A stretch of 64,000 bases of DNA from Nonomuraea polychroma (GTDB lineage Bacteria; Actinomycetota; Actinomycetes; Streptosporangiales; Streptosporangiaceae), in assembly GCF_004011505.1 (NCBI RefSeq), contig NZ_SAUN01000001.1, forward strand, positions 5,483,501 to 5,547,500, given 5' to 3'. The notes below the pieces were generated by a model. It did not search any database, had not been told where the DNA came from, and saw only the letters and a list, made by a program, of their open reading frames with translations. The position numbers were made by a program, and so were the translations under genes. Each line of letters starts with the position of its first letter. Position 1 is the stretch's first letter. This document shows positions 1 through 8,456 of the stretch, one piece after another.

Positions 1-1
1 G

Positions 2-175
2 CTGGAGCAGCTCGACATCCTCGGCGAGGAGGTCGTGCCGGTGCTGCGCGCGGAGTTCGCCAAGGGCCGGCCGGCCGAGGTGCCGGACGCGCCCACGCAC
101 GCCTCCCTGCTCGCGGCCAAGACGGCTGCCGCCGAAACCACCGCCGAAACCACCGCCGAAACCGTCGAGGCTTAA
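2..175 (+). CDS. LLM-class flavin-dependent oxidoreductase, C-terminal end (partial)
   Basis: Only the last 57 codons are visible, in frame from base 2 to a TAA at 173-175. The segment ending VVPVLRAEF resembles the C-terminal helix of luciferase-like monooxygenases of the CE1758 type. The call leans on the next gene, which encodes the usual partner FMN reductase 14 bp downstream. The tail is low complexity: a 12-base unit (gccgaaaccacc) is repeated nearly three times at 131-163 and gives an ETTAETTAET end, probably disordered. The family name is inference from tail and context. Confidence 0.65.
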   Translation: MEQLDILGEEVVPVLRAEFAKGRPAEVPDAPTHASLLAAKTAAAETTAETTAETVEA

Positions 176-189
176 GGAAGGGACACATC

Positions 190-855
190 ATGAAGCTGGT
201 CGTCGTCACGGCCGGGCTGACCCAGCCCTCGTCGACCCGTCTGCTCGCCGACCGCCTCGCCGAGGCCGTGACCCGGCGGCTGGCGGACCGGCCGGCGGCG
301 GGTCCGGCCGGGCAGCCGGCAGCCGAGCCGCGCGTGATCGAGCTGCGGGAGCTGGCCGTGGACGTCGCGAACGCGTTCGTGACCGGGTTCCCGAACTCCC
401 GGCTGCGGGCGGCGCTCGAGGCGGTCACGGAGGCCGACGGCATCATCGCGGTCACGCCGATCTTCAGCGGCTCCTTCAGCGGGTTGTTCAAGTCGTTCTT
501 CGACGTGGTGGACAACACCGCGCTGGCGGGCAAGCCCGTGCTGATCGCCGCCACCGGCGGGACCGCCCGCCATTCGCTGGCGCTGGAGCACGCGTTGCGG
601 CCGCTGTTCGCCTACCTGCGTGCCGTCGTCGTCCCGACCGCCGTCTACGCGGCGGCGGAGGACTGGGGCGGCGGGGGCGACTCGTTCACCGACGGCCTGG
701 GCGAGCGCATCGACCGCGCCGCCGGCGAGCTGGCCGACCTCCTCCTGCACCGCGCGCCCAGCGCGGGGACGGAGCAGGAGGAGGTCGTGGTGCCGTTCGA
801 GAAGCAGCTCGCGGCGCTGCGCCCGCCGCATCAGGCCCAGGCCGTCAAGGCTTGA
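190..855 (+). CDS. NADPH-dependent FMN reductase, CE1759 family
   Basis: A 221-residue flavodoxin-fold reductase that would supply reduced FMN to the flavin monooxygenase encoded just upstream. The N-terminus (MKLVVVTAGLTQPSSTRLLADRL) has the phosphate-binding loop of the NAD(P)H:FMN reductase family. A mid-protein stretch (VTPIFSGSFSGLFKSFFDVVD) is the flavin and dimer contact region of this family. The start is fixed by the Shine-Dalgarno AAGGAAGGG about 7 bases upstream of ATG 190. The 3' end overlaps the convergent gene by 11 bases (845-855). Confidence 0.85.
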   Translation: MKLVVVTAGLTQPSSTRLLADRLAEAVTRRLADRPAAGPAGQPAAEPRVIELRELAVDVANAFVTGFPNSRLRAALEAVTEADGIIAVTPIFSGSFSGLFKSFFDVVDNTALAGKPVLIAATGGTARHSLALEHALRPLFAYLRAVVVPTAVYAAAEDWGGGGDSFTDGLGERIDRAAGELADLLLHRAPSAGTEQEEVVVPFEKQLAALRPPHQAQAVKA

Positions 856-1756
856 TCGCCACCACGTTGTAGGTCGTGTCCGGCGTCGGCGTGGTGGTGA
901 AGCGGGCGTTGGGGAGGTAGAGGCGCGTGCCGTACTTGGCGACCGTCGTCGGGACGTCGAAACGCGGATCGGTCAGGCGCTTGACGATCTTCCCGGACGA
1001 GCCGTCGGCGGCCAGGCTGATGGCGGCGACGGTGTTGAGGCGGTTCAGCACGGCGTACAGGGTGCGGCCGGACAGCAGCAGCCCGTCGCCGTTGGTCAGC
1101 AGCTCGCCGCCCAGGTCCACCTCGGTGGTGACGCCGGTGGACGGGTCCACCTCGAACAGCTTGCCGGTGTTCGACTGGACGATCAGCAGCGACTTGCGGT
1201 CGGGGCTGGGCGCGATGCCGTTGGCGTTGTTACCCGTCGTGTACTGGATGGCCCCGCTGAGCGGGATCTTGACGGCCTCGTCAGGCAGCACACCGCCGCG
1301 GCCGAGCGCCAGCTTGTACAGGACGGGGTTGCGGGAGTCGGTGAAATAGGCGGCGTTGCGCGTGAGGATCACGTCGTTGACGAACGCCGGGTCGGTGGTC
1401 AGCTTGTACGACTTGACGACCTCCCCGGTACGCAGGTCGACCACGCGGGCGTCGCCGCCCGTCCCCCCGGCCACGAACAGCCGGCCGCGCCCGTCGGTCT
1501 TGAGCCCGAGCGACGGCGTGCCGGGGCCCTTGCTGATGACCGAGCCTTCACCGGTACGCAGGTCCGCCCGGTAGATGTCACCGGTCGCGCGGGAGCCGAA
1601 GTAGGCGTAGGGCCCGCCTCCGATCGCGATCCCCTCCGGCTGGAACCCGTTGGGCAGCGCGAACTGGTCGGGCTTCGACGTGGCCTGCGCGGGCACGGTG
1701 CCCAGCAGGAGCACGATTAAGGCACCGAGTGCGGTCTTCAGGATCGCGGGTCTCAT
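845..1756 (-). CDS. Secreted SMP-30/gluconolactonase-like beta-propeller protein
   Basis: About 303 residues from ATG 1756. It begins with a Sec signal peptide (MRPAILKTALGALIVLLLG, cleavage after AQA) and continues as repeated propeller blades (GIAIGGGPYAYFGS, GNNANGIAPSPDRKSLL, LTNGDGLLLSGRTLYAVLN) typical of the SMP-30/LRE-like superfamily. Substrate unknown. The 13th codon is TTA, rare in this DNA and, in streptomycetes, dependent on the bldA tRNA. A longer frame reaches 1960, but the hydrophobic leader makes 1756 the better start. Divergent from the M1 peptidase, whose signal peptide also carries TTA codons. Confidence 0.75.
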   Translation of the reverse strand: MRPAILKTALGALIVLLLGTVPAQATSKPDQFALPNGFQPEGIAIGGGPYAYFGSRATGDIYRADLRTGEGSVISKGPGTPSLGLKTDGRGRLFVAGGTGGDARVVDLRTGEVVKSYKLTTDPAFVNDVILTRNAAYFTDSRNPVLYKLALGRGGVLPDEAVKIPLSGAIQYTTGNNANGIAPSPDRKSLLIVQSNTGKLFEVDPSTGVTTEVDLGGELLTNGDGLLLSGRTLYAVLNRLNTVAAISLAADGSSGKIVKRLTDPRFDVPTTVAKYGTRLYLPNARFTTTPTPDTTYNVVAIKP

Positions 1757-1886
1757 GCGGCCCACGATGCCCGCGTCCCCTCCTTCAGGTGAAGAGGTAC
1801 TGCGTGCTTCACAGGGAGTTTGCAGAAACGATCTGATTGATCGAAGGCTCTTGTGGGTATCGGCGGGGGCCGTTACCTTTGCCCGA

Positions 1887-3332
1887 ATGCGGAGGCCCCT
1901 TTTACTACTTCTGACCCTTTCCCTGGCCTTATCGGGCTGTAGCACATCCCCGCCCGCCACGAGGCAGCAGCAGTCCGCCAGGCCGGCCGCCGAGCCGCAG
2001 CAGCCCCAGGTGGACCTGAGCGCCTACGAGAAGGGCAGGTCGCAGCCCGTCAAGGACCCGGTGTACCCCGCCTACGGCAACCCGGCGATCGACGTGCTCC
2101 ACTACGACCTGACCCTGGACTGGAAGCCGGCGAGCCGCATCCTCTCGGGCACGGCGAAGCTCACGCTCCGCGCGGTCAAGCCCCTCACCGGCGTCACCGT
2201 CGACTTCGGGCGGGCGCTGAAGGTGGACCAGGCCACGGTGAACGGGACGAGCGCCAAGCCGCGGCGAACCGGGGACGACTTGACCATCCCGCTGGCCAAG
2301 CCGCTGAAGGCCGGCGAAGGCGCCGTCGTGACCGTGCGCTACCACGGCCGGCCCCGCCCGGTGGACGCCAAGCAGCGGCGCAAGGACATCAGCATCCTGG
2401 GCTTCCGCACCGGCGAAGGCGGCCGGGCGTGGGCGCTGCAGGAGCCGTTCGGGGCGTTCACCTGGTTCCCGGTCAACGACCATCCGTCGGACGAGGCGCT
2501 GTACGACGTGGCGGTCACGGTGCCCAAGGGCTGGTCGGGTGTCGCGCACGGCACGTACAAGGGCAAGACCACGAAGGGTGGGTCGAGCACGTTCCGCTGG
2601 GAGTCGACCGATCCCGTGGCCAGTTACTTGACGGTGTTCGCGGCCGACAAGTTCCGCATGTTCAAGGACAAAGGCCCGCGCGGCATCCCGATCACGTACT
2701 GGATCCGCCCCCAGGACATGGCCAAGACCCTCCCCGTCGCCCGCCGGATGCCGGCGATCATGAAGTGGCTGGAGAAAAAGCTCGGCCCGTACCCGTTCCC
2801 GAGCGCCGGCCTGGTGGCGACGAGCGACTCCGGCATGGAGACGCAGCAGATGATCGCGCTCGGCCCCCGCTACATGGAGCCGTCGGTGGTGGCGCACGAA
2901 CTGGCGCACCACTGGTTCGGCGACACCGTCACCCCGCGCACCTGGCGTGACATGTGGCTGAACGAGGGTTTCGCCATGTACTTCGAGATGCAGTGGTTCG
3001 CCGACGACCAGGGCGAGTCGATCGACACGTACATCGCCAACATCCGCCGGCTGGATGCCCAGCTACGCAGGGAGAACGGTCCGCCGGGCCGGTATCGACG
3101 GGATTCGTTCGGGCAGAGCAACGTCTACTACTGTCCGGCGATCATGCTGCACGAGATCAGGGAGCGGCTCGGCGACAAGAGGTTCTTCGCGATGACCACG
3201 GCGTGGCCGCAGGAGCACCGCAACACCACTCAGGACCGGGCGTCGTTCACCAAGTGGATCAACAAGCACACCGGCGAGGACTTCACCGAGCTCATCGACA
3301 CCTGGCTGGACTCGAAGACCACCCCACGGTGA
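1887..3332 (+). CDS. M1-family zinc metallopeptidase, lipoprotein
   Basis: A 481-residue aminopeptidase-N-type enzyme. A lipoprotein signal ends in LSGC (residues 15-18), placing it on the outer face of the membrane. The zinc site is complete: His337-Glu338-x2-His341 (HELAHH) with Glu360 in NEGF, the HExxH-x18-E spacing of M1. The substrate N-terminus motif is GMETQ rather than the textbook GAMEN, as in many actinobacterial members. ATG 1887 is chosen because it opens the signal peptide; TACCTT at 1874-1879 lies 7 bases upstream with no Shine-Dalgarno, so the mRNA may be leaderless. Codons 5 and 14 are TTA. Confidence 0.9.
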   Translation: MRRPLLLLLTLSLALSGCSTSPPATRQQQSARPAAEPQQPQVDLSAYEKGRSQPVKDPVYPAYGNPAIDVLHYDLTLDWKPASRILSGTAKLTLRAVKPLTGVTVDFGRALKVDQATVNGTSAKPRRTGDDLTIPLAKPLKAGEGAVVTVRYHGRPRPVDAKQRRKDISILGFRTGEGGRAWALQEPFGAFTWFPVNDHPSDEALYDVAVTVPKGWSGVAHGTYKGKTTKGGSSTFRWESTDPVASYLTVFAADKFRMFKDKGPRGIPITYWIRPQDMAKTLPVARRMPAIMKWLEKKLGPYPFPSAGLVATSDSGMETQQMIALGPRYMEPSVVAHELAHHWFGDTVTPRTWRDMWLNEGFAMYFEMQWFADDQGESIDTYIANIRRLDAQLRRENGPPGRYRRDSFGQSNVYYCPAIMLHEIRERLGDKRFFAMTTAWPQEHRNTTQDRASFTKWINKHTGEDFTELIDTWLDSKTTPR

Positions 3333-3381
3333 GGTATCGCGCAGGGTAGGTTGAGGCGTAACCACACAAACGGGGTTAGTC

Positions 3382-3900
3382 ATGTCAAATGGTGCCCGTC
3401 ATGTCCTCGGAGTGGTCGCCGGGCTGCTCCTTACTCCCCTGATCGCGGCCGGCCTGTGGTACGGCGCCGGCGAGCTCCGCCTCACGACCGCCCAGGAGGC
3501 CCAGATCTCCTGGCCCGCGGTCGGCGTGCTCGTCGCCGCCGGGATCGTCCTGGCGTTCCTGGCCGGTTCGCGCCTGTCGCCCGTCGCCTCGCTCCTCGGC
3601 GGCCTGTCGTTCGTCACCCTGGGCCTCCTGCCCCTGCTGGAGATGATGGGCATGCAGTTGCTGTTGCCTCCGCAGTTCCTCCTGCCCAACCCTCTGCAGG
3701 TCGGCTATGTCACCATCGGCTACACGGGGCTCCAGCTGGTCCTCGGCGTGGTGCTGCTGATGGTCTCGTTCTTCCCGTCGCGCTGGCGCTCCATCGCCGA
3801 GCCGCCGGTGTACTCGCCGGCCTACAGCGAGGGGCCGTCGCCCTACCTGCCGCCGCCGAGCGGCGCCGAGGACGCCACACGGCCGATGTACCGCGAGTGA
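3382..3900 (+). CDS. Four-segment membrane protein, unknown function
   Basis: 172 residues with four hydrophobic helices at roughly residues 7-27, 47-65, 70-92 and 108-133. A proline/serine-rich cytoplasmic-type tail follows (SPAYSEGPSPYLPPPSGAEDA). I do not recognise a domain. GGGGTT a few bases before ATG 3382 can serve as ribosome site. It lies 49 bp after the M1 gene and 29 bp before the FTCD_C gene, all in the same direction, so co-transcription is possible. Confidence 0.7.
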   Translation: MSNGARHVLGVVAGLLLTPLIAAGLWYGAGELRLTTAQEAQISWPAVGVLVAAGIVLAFLAGSRLSPVASLLGGLSFVTLGLLPLLEMMGMQLLLPPQFLLPNPLQVGYVTIGYTGLQLVLGVVLLMVSFFPSRWRSIAEPPVYSPAYSEGPSPYLPPPSGAEDATRPMYRE

Positions 3901-3929
3901 GCCCCGCGTGGCCTGGCAGAATGCCAGCC

Positions 3930-4535
3930 ATGCGCGACTTGAAGATCGTCGACTTCCTGACCGAGCTGGCCGACCGGCGGCCCGCGCCGGGCGGCGGCGC
4001 GACGGCGGCCCTGCACGCCGCCCAGGCCGCCGCGCTGCTCGGCATGGTCGCCCGCTACAGCACCGGCGAGAAGTACGCCGACCACGCCGAGACCGTCGTC
4101 GCCGTGATCGCCGAGACCGACACGCTGCGGGCGCGGGCGCTGAAGCTGGCCGAGGAGGACGCGGCGGCGTTCACGGCGGTCACGGACGCCTACCGGCTGC
4201 CCAAGGGGGAGCAGCGCAGCGCCGCGATCGCGGCCGCGCTGGCCGGCGCCGCCGAACCGCCGGCCCGCGTGATCGAGGAGGCCGGGCGCGTGATCGAGCT
4301 GTGCGAGCTGCTGCTGCCGATCGGCAACCGCAACGTCGTCACCGACGTGGCCGCCGCGGCGGAGGCTGCACGAGCCGCGCTCACCACCGCCAGGGTGAAC
4401 GTGGAGGTCAACCTCGGCGGCGTCAAGGACGAGCACGTACGCGAGAAGCTGAACATCCGCCTCTCCGGCGTCGACGCGGCCGTCGCCAGGGCAGACTGGG
4501 TGACCGCCGAGGTACGCGAGGAGATCAACCGGTGA
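3930..4535 (+). CDS. FTCD_C (cyclodeaminase/FchA-type methenyl-THF cyclohydrolase) family protein
   Basis: 201 residues of the all-helical FTCD_C domain alone. It opens with the family folate-binding glycine loop (PAPGGGATAALHAAQAAALLGMVA, about residues 15-38). The family includes the cyclodeaminase half of formiminotransferase-cyclodeaminase and the stand-alone methenyl-tetrahydrofolate cyclohydrolase FchA of methylotrophs. No formiminotransferase gene is nearby. Its stop overlaps the GTG of the folD-like gene in a GTGA, so the two are translationally coupled. Because that FolD lacks the lysine needed for cyclohydrolysis, an FchA-like role is the better guess. An in-frame ATG at 3921 is an alternative start. 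Confidence 0.8.
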   Translation: MRDLKIVDFLTELADRRPAPGGGATAALHAAQAAALLGMVARYSTGEKYADHAETVVAVIAETDTLRARALKLAEEDAAAFTAVTDAYRLPKGEQRSAAIAAALAGAAEPPARVIEEAGRVIELCELLLPIGNRNVVTDVAAAAEAARAALTTARVNVEVNLGGVKDEHVREKLNIRLSGVDAAVARADWVTAEVREEINR

Positions 4536-5359
4536 GGACGCTGACCGGCAAGGAGCTGGCCGCCGCCATCAGAGCCCAGGCGCAGGCCGAGGCCGCGGCG
4601 GGTCCGCAGCCGCGGCTGGCCGTGGTGGTGGCCACGGACGACGAGGCCAGCCTGTGGTATGTCCGGTCGATCGCCAAGGCGGCGGCCGGCGTCGACCTGC
4701 TCTGTGACGTGGTGGACCTGGGGCCCGGCGCCCGCCCCGAGCAGATCGGCGAGACGCTGACCAGGCTCAGCGGCGACCCCGGCGTGCACGGCGTGATGCT
4801 GCAGACCCCGCTGCCCCCTGGAGCCTCTGCGCAGCAGCTGGCCGGGGCCATCGACCCGCGCAAGGACGTCGACGGCGCCAACCCGCTCTCGCTCGGCCGG
4901 CTGGCGGCCGGGCTGCCGGCGTTCCCGCCCGCGACGGCGGCGGCCGTCATGGCCCTGCTCGACCATTACCAGGTGGAGCTGGAAGGTCGGCGGGCCGTCG
5001 TGGTCGGCCGCTCCACCGTGGTCGGCAAACCGCTCGCCCACCTGCTGCTCGACCGGCACGCCACCGTCACCGTCTGCCACTCGCGCACCCGCGACCTGGC
5101 CTCCGTCACCTCCACGGCCGAGGTGCTGGTGGCGGCCGCCGGCCGGGCGGGGCTGATCGGCGCCGGGCACGTCGCGCCGGGCGCGGTGGTGATCGACGTC
5201 GGCACCAACCCGACCGACGACGGCGGGCTGACCGGCGACGTCGACTTCGACGCTGTCGCCGGTGTGGCCGGGGCGCTGACCCCGGTGCCCGGCGGCGTCG
5301 GACCGGTGACGACCGCGCTGCTGCTGCGCCACACCGCCAGAGCGGCGAACCTCCCGTGA
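4532..5359 (+). CDS. folD: FolD-family methylene-tetrahydrofolate dehydrogenase lacking the cyclohydrolase lysine
   Basis: 275 residues from GTG 4532. The FolD architecture is intact: QTPLP (Q91), DVDG (112-115), the Rossmann segment VVVGRSTVVGKPLAHLL, and the C-terminal signature TPVPGGVGPVT. The catalytic motif is altered. Where E. coli FolD has S-x2-Y-x3-K with Lys56, this protein has S40-L-W-Y43-V-R-S-I47, so the lysine position is isoleucine; the nearest lysine is K49, equivalent to the second lysine of the usual motif. In human and bacterial FolD that first lysine is required for cyclohydrolase activity. I infer a dehydrogenase-only enzyme partnered with the overlapping FTCD_C protein. 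Confidence 0.85.
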   Translation: MRTLTGKELAAAIRAQAQAEAAAGPQPRLAVVVATDDEASLWYVRSIAKAAAGVDLLCDVVDLGPGARPEQIGETLTRLSGDPGVHGVMLQTPLPPGASAQQLAGAIDPRKDVDGANPLSLGRLAAGLPAFPPATAAAVMALLDHYQVELEGRRAVVVGRSTVVGKPLAHLLLDRHATVTVCHSRTRDLASVTSTAEVLVAAAGRAGLIGAGHVAPGAVVIDVGTNPTDDGGLTGDVDFDAVAGVAGALTPVPGGVGPVTTALLLRHTARAANLP

Positions 5360-5422
5360 CCACCATCGGCCGGCGGAACCCCGTGGCCGAGCAGATCCTT
5401 GAGTGAATGACGGAGGCGTGTG

Positions 5423-6142
5423 ATGGGTGACGTGCTGGTCGTGCAGAACAGCAGGAGCGGCGGCCCGGGCCGGCTCGCCGGCTGGCTGGCGGAGGCCGGG
5501 CACGAGCTGGACATCGTGCTCGCCCACGACGGTGCTCCGCTGCCCGATCGGCTCGGCCACGACGCCATGATCATGCTGGGTGGCGGCTACCTGCCGAGCG
5601 AGGACGACCGAGCCCCGTGGCTGGCGGACGCCCGGCGGCTGGTGGGGCAGGCGCTCGCGGAGGGTGTGCCGCTGCTCGGCATCTGCCTCGGCGGGCAGAT
5701 GCTCGCCGAGGTCGCGGGCGGTGAGGTCACGGGCGACATGGGCGCGCCGGAGAACGGCAGCATCCCGCTGACGATCAGGCCGGAGGCCGCCGGCGACCCG
5801 CTCTTCCGCGATCTGCCGCCGGTGGTGCCCGCCGTGGAGCACCACAAGGACGCGATCACCGCGTTACCCGCGGGCGCCGTCTGGCTGGCGGAGACGCAGG
5901 CGTGCCCCCACCAGGCGTTCCGGGTGGGCGAGCGGGCGTGGGGGGTGCAGTTCCATCCCGAGGTGCTGCCCGAGCGCATCAAGGAGTGGCGCGCGGACGG
6001 CTTCGACCCCGACGAGGTGTACGCCGGGGCCGTGGCCGACGAGCCGGTGTCCACGCCGATCTGGCGCGAGGTGACGATGCGCTTCGCCGCGCTCGTCACC
6101 GAGCATGCCGTCAGCGTGTCCGGGAGTCCCAGCCCAGTGTGA
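5423..6142 (+). CDS. Class I glutamine amidotransferase (GuaA-like, free-standing)
   Basis: 239 residues, a single GATase-1 domain. The catalytic nucleophile Cys88 sits in the elbow GICLGGQ; His178 and Glu180 (GVQFHPE) complete the triad. Free-standing members of this type resemble gamma-glutamyl-gamma-aminobutyrate hydrolases or putative GMP-synthase-like amidotransferases; no synthetase partner is nearby, so the acceptor is unknown. ATG 5423 is preferred over GTG 5420 because GGAGG lies 6 bases upstream. About 60 bp downstream of folD. Confidence 0.85.
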   Translation: MGDVLVVQNSRSGGPGRLAGWLAEAGHELDIVLAHDGAPLPDRLGHDAMIMLGGGYLPSEDDRAPWLADARRLVGQALAEGVPLLGICLGGQMLAEVAGGEVTGDMGAPENGSIPLTIRPEAAGDPLFRDLPPVVPAVEHHKDAITALPAGAVWLAETQACPHQAFRVGERAWGVQFHPEVLPERIKEWRADGFDPDEVYAGAVADEPVSTPIWREVTMRFAALVTEHAVSVSGSPSPV

Positions 6143-6262
6143 GTCAGCGGGTGGAGGAGTCCGCCGTACCCCCGGGATCGCGTGCTCGCCGTGCACCCGG
6201 CCGGAGGGCGGCCGGGCGAACAGCAGCGATGCCATCGCGATCAGGGCACTACGGTAGGGCGG

Positions 6263-6925
6263 GTGCAGGTCGAGCAGCTTCACCCCTGGCCCTCCACGGT
6301 CGCCGAGGCGGAGGCCATTCAGGACCGGCTCCGCGGGCACGTCGAGCTCACCGGGCCGGACACCTTCGCCTTGGTGGCGGGCCTGGACGTGCACTATCAC
6401 GGCCCGGGCGACGACCTGACGGCCGCGGTGGTCGTCATGGACGCCGCCACCCTCGCCGTGGTGGAGCAGGTGGTCGCCCATGGGAAGGCGGCGTTCCCGT
6501 ACGTGCCCGGACTGTTCGCCTTCCGCGAGCTGCCCGCGCTGGTCGAGGCGCTCGAGCAGCTCACGGTGACGCCGGACCTGCTGGTCTGCGACGGGTACGG
6601 GCTCGCGCACCCGCGCGGGTTCGGCCTGGCCTGCCACGTCGGCGTGCTGACGGGGCTGCCGGCGCTGGGCGTGGGCAAGACGCCGTTCGTCGGCCGGCAC
6701 GAGCCGCCGGGGGCGGAGCGCGGAGCGTGGACACCGATCACGCACGACGGTGCCACGGTCGGGCGGGCGCTGCGCACGCAGCGCGGCGTCAAGCCGGTGT
6801 ACGTCTCCCAGGGGCACCGCATCACCCTGGACACGGCCACGGACCAGGTCCTCCGCCTCGCCCCGCGCTACCGCCTCCCCGAGCCGGTCCGGCGCGCCGA
6901 CCACCTGGCCAGGCACCCGGGCTGA
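6263..6925 (+). CDS. nfi: Endonuclease V (deoxyinosine repair)
   Basis: 220 residues from GTG 6263. Endonuclease V nicks DNA one phosphodiester 3' of hypoxanthine. The conserved acidic residues are present: Asp in AGLDVHY, Glu in FAFREL, Asp in VCDGYGLAHPR, and a C-terminal His in SQGHR. TACGGT at 6250-6255 is 7 bases from the GTG with no Shine-Dalgarno, which suggests a leaderless mRNA and supports this start over the longer frame beginning at 6182. Convergent with the P450 cassette; the stops are 20 bp apart. Confidence 0.9.
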   Translation: MQVEQLHPWPSTVAEAEAIQDRLRGHVELTGPDTFALVAGLDVHYHGPGDDLTAAVVVMDAATLAVVEQVVAHGKAAFPYVPGLFAFRELPALVEALEQLTVTPDLLVCDGYGLAHPRGFGLACHVGVLTGLPALGVGKTPFVGRHEPPGAERGAWTPITHDGATVGRALRTQRGVKPVYVSQGHRITLDTATDQVLRLAPRYRLPEPVRRADHLARHPG

Positions 6926-6945
6926 CGCCTGGATCGGCCCTCAGC

Positions 6946-7146
6946 TCACGCCTCTTCGCTGAGCTCGATGGCGGCGGCCGGGCAGACCGCGGCGGCCTCA
7001 CGGACCAGGGCGTGCTGGTCGGCGGACGGCTCGGGCTCGAGCAGGATGACGATGCCGTCGTCCTCGCGCTGGTCGAACACCTCTGGCGCGAGCAGCACAC
7101 ACTGGCCGGCGCCGCAACACTTGACTTCGTCCACGGTGACTTTCAT
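6946..7146 (-). CDS. P450-associated 3Fe-4S ferredoxin
   Basis: 66 residues. Cluster ligands are C10 (or C11), C16 and C55, the last followed by proline, in the short single-cluster pattern of actinobacterial 3Fe-4S ferredoxins that deliver electrons to P450s. It is the third gene of an operon (reductase, P450, ferredoxin), 40 bp after the P450 stop, so the electron path is NAD(P)H to flavin reductase to this ferredoxin to haem. Confidence 0.92.
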   Translation of the reverse strand: MKVTVDEVKCCGAGQCVLLAPEVFDQREDDGIVILLEPEPSADQHALVREAAAVCPAAAIELSEEA

Positions 7147-7186
7147 GCGGAATCTCCTCTCTGTGGGTCGGGTACCGCCGTGCGGG

Positions 7187-8398
7187 TCACCAGCGAACCG
7201 GGACCGTGCGCAGACCGCCGACGGCCAGCCCCTCCACGCGTTCCAGCTCCTCCACGGGCACGGCCAGGTCCAGGGTGGGCAGCTTGCGCAGCAGCACCTC
7301 GAGCACGACCTGCAACTCGGTGCGAGCCAGCGCCTGGCCCAGGCAGGAGTGGGCGCCGGAGCCGAAGGCCAGATGCGGGTTCGGGCTGCGGCTCAGGTCC
7401 ATCTCGGCGGCGCCGTCGAAGACGCTCTCGTCCCGGTTGGCCGCGGCCATGCTGCACACCACGGTGGTGCCGCGGGGCAGGACCGTGCCGCTGACCTCGG
7501 TCTCGTCACGCAGGTAACGCGGCAGGCCGAAGCCGGAGTTGGCGTCGAAGCGCAGCGCCTCCTCCACCGCGGTGCGGATCAGCTTCGGGTCGGCCAGCAG
7601 CGCTTCCCACCGGGAGCGATCGGCCAGCAGCATGCTCACCATCTTGCCGATCATGTTGGCGGTGGTCTCGTGCCCGGCCACCAGCAGCGCCATGCCGGTG
7701 ACCAGGATCTGCATGTCGGTCAGCCCGCCGTCCTCCGGGCCGCCGACCGCGATCAGCTCGCTGAGGATGTCCTCGCCCGGCTGCTCCCGCTTGGCGGCGA
7801 CGTGGCCGGACATGTACTGGAAGAACTCGGCCTGGGCAGCGTCGATCTCGTCCTTGCTGTAGCGGGTGAGGTTGAGGAACGTGTCGGACCAGTACGAGAA
7901 CCGGTCCCGGTCCGCGGCCGGCACGCCGAGCATGTCGCAGATGACGTACACCGGCAGCGGGAAGCCCAGGCTCGCCTTGAGGTCGCCGGGCGCGCCGCGC
8001 TCGACCATGTCGTCGATGAGCTCCTCGGCGATCTGGGCCATCGAGGGACGCAGGGCGGCCATCCGCTTGGCGGTGAACCACTTGCCGACCAGGCGCCGCC
8101 AATGCTGGTGTTCCTCGCCGCCGTCAGGGATGATCATCGCCATGTCGCTGTTGAACACCCCGTCCCCTTCCGCCGATATGCGGGCCGCGTCCGGGGCGTT
8201 GAGCTGGCGGGTGAAGCGGGGGTCGGCCAGCACCCGCTTGACGTCGTCGTAGCGGGTCAGCAACGTCGCCTGGTCGCCGCTGGGCAGCTGGACGTGGGCC
8301 ACCGGGCACTTGCCGCGCAACTCGGCCCATTCCGCGGGCGGCTCCAGCGCCGCGTCGGCGGGGATCGGGTAGTTCAAGACCTGCTCGTCGAGACTCAT
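7187..8398 (-). CDS. Cytochrome P450 (CYP105-like)
   Basis: 403 residues. The I-helix oxygen-activation motif is AGHETT; ExxR is present (EEALRF region) and the haem loop FGSGAHSCLG gives Cys352 as thiolate ligand. Length and sequence style match soluble bacterial class I P450s, close to CYP105. ATG 8398 is preceded by GAGGAG at proper spacing, so the 14-residue upstream extension in the same frame is rejected. Encoded between its ferredoxin and reductase. Substrate cannot be read from sequence; the TetR-controlled set suggests an inducible oxidation of a small hydrophobic molecule. Confidence 0.93.
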   Translation of the reverse strand: MSLDEQVLNYPIPADAALEPPAEWAELRGKCPVAHVQLPSGDQATLLTRYDDVKRVLADPRFTRQLNAPDAARISAEGDGVFNSDMAMIIPDGGEEHQHWRRLVGKWFTAKRMAALRPSMAQIAEELIDDMVERGAPGDLKASLGFPLPVYVICDMLGVPAADRDRFSYWSDTFLNLTRYSKDEIDAAQAEFFQYMSGHVAAKREQPGEDILSELIAVGGPEDGGLTDMQILVTGMALLVAGHETTANMIGKMVSMLLADRSRWEALLADPKLIRTAVEEALRFDANSGFGLPRYLRDETEVSGTVLPRGTTVVCSMAAANRDESVFDGAAEMDLSRSPNPHLAFGSGAHSCLGQALARTELQVVLEVLLRKLPTLDLAVPVEELERVEGLAVGGLRTVPVRW

Positions 8399-8456
8399 TC
8401 GACATCTCCTCATGAACGGATGGGTTGGTCGCCCGTGCACAGCCGGCTGTTCGCCG

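Noticed and set aside
172-831. Long minus-strand open frame opposite the FMN reductase gene
   Set aside because: Arg/Gly/Ala/Pro-rich antisense frame produced by GC bias; the plus-strand gene has family motifs and a ribosome site.
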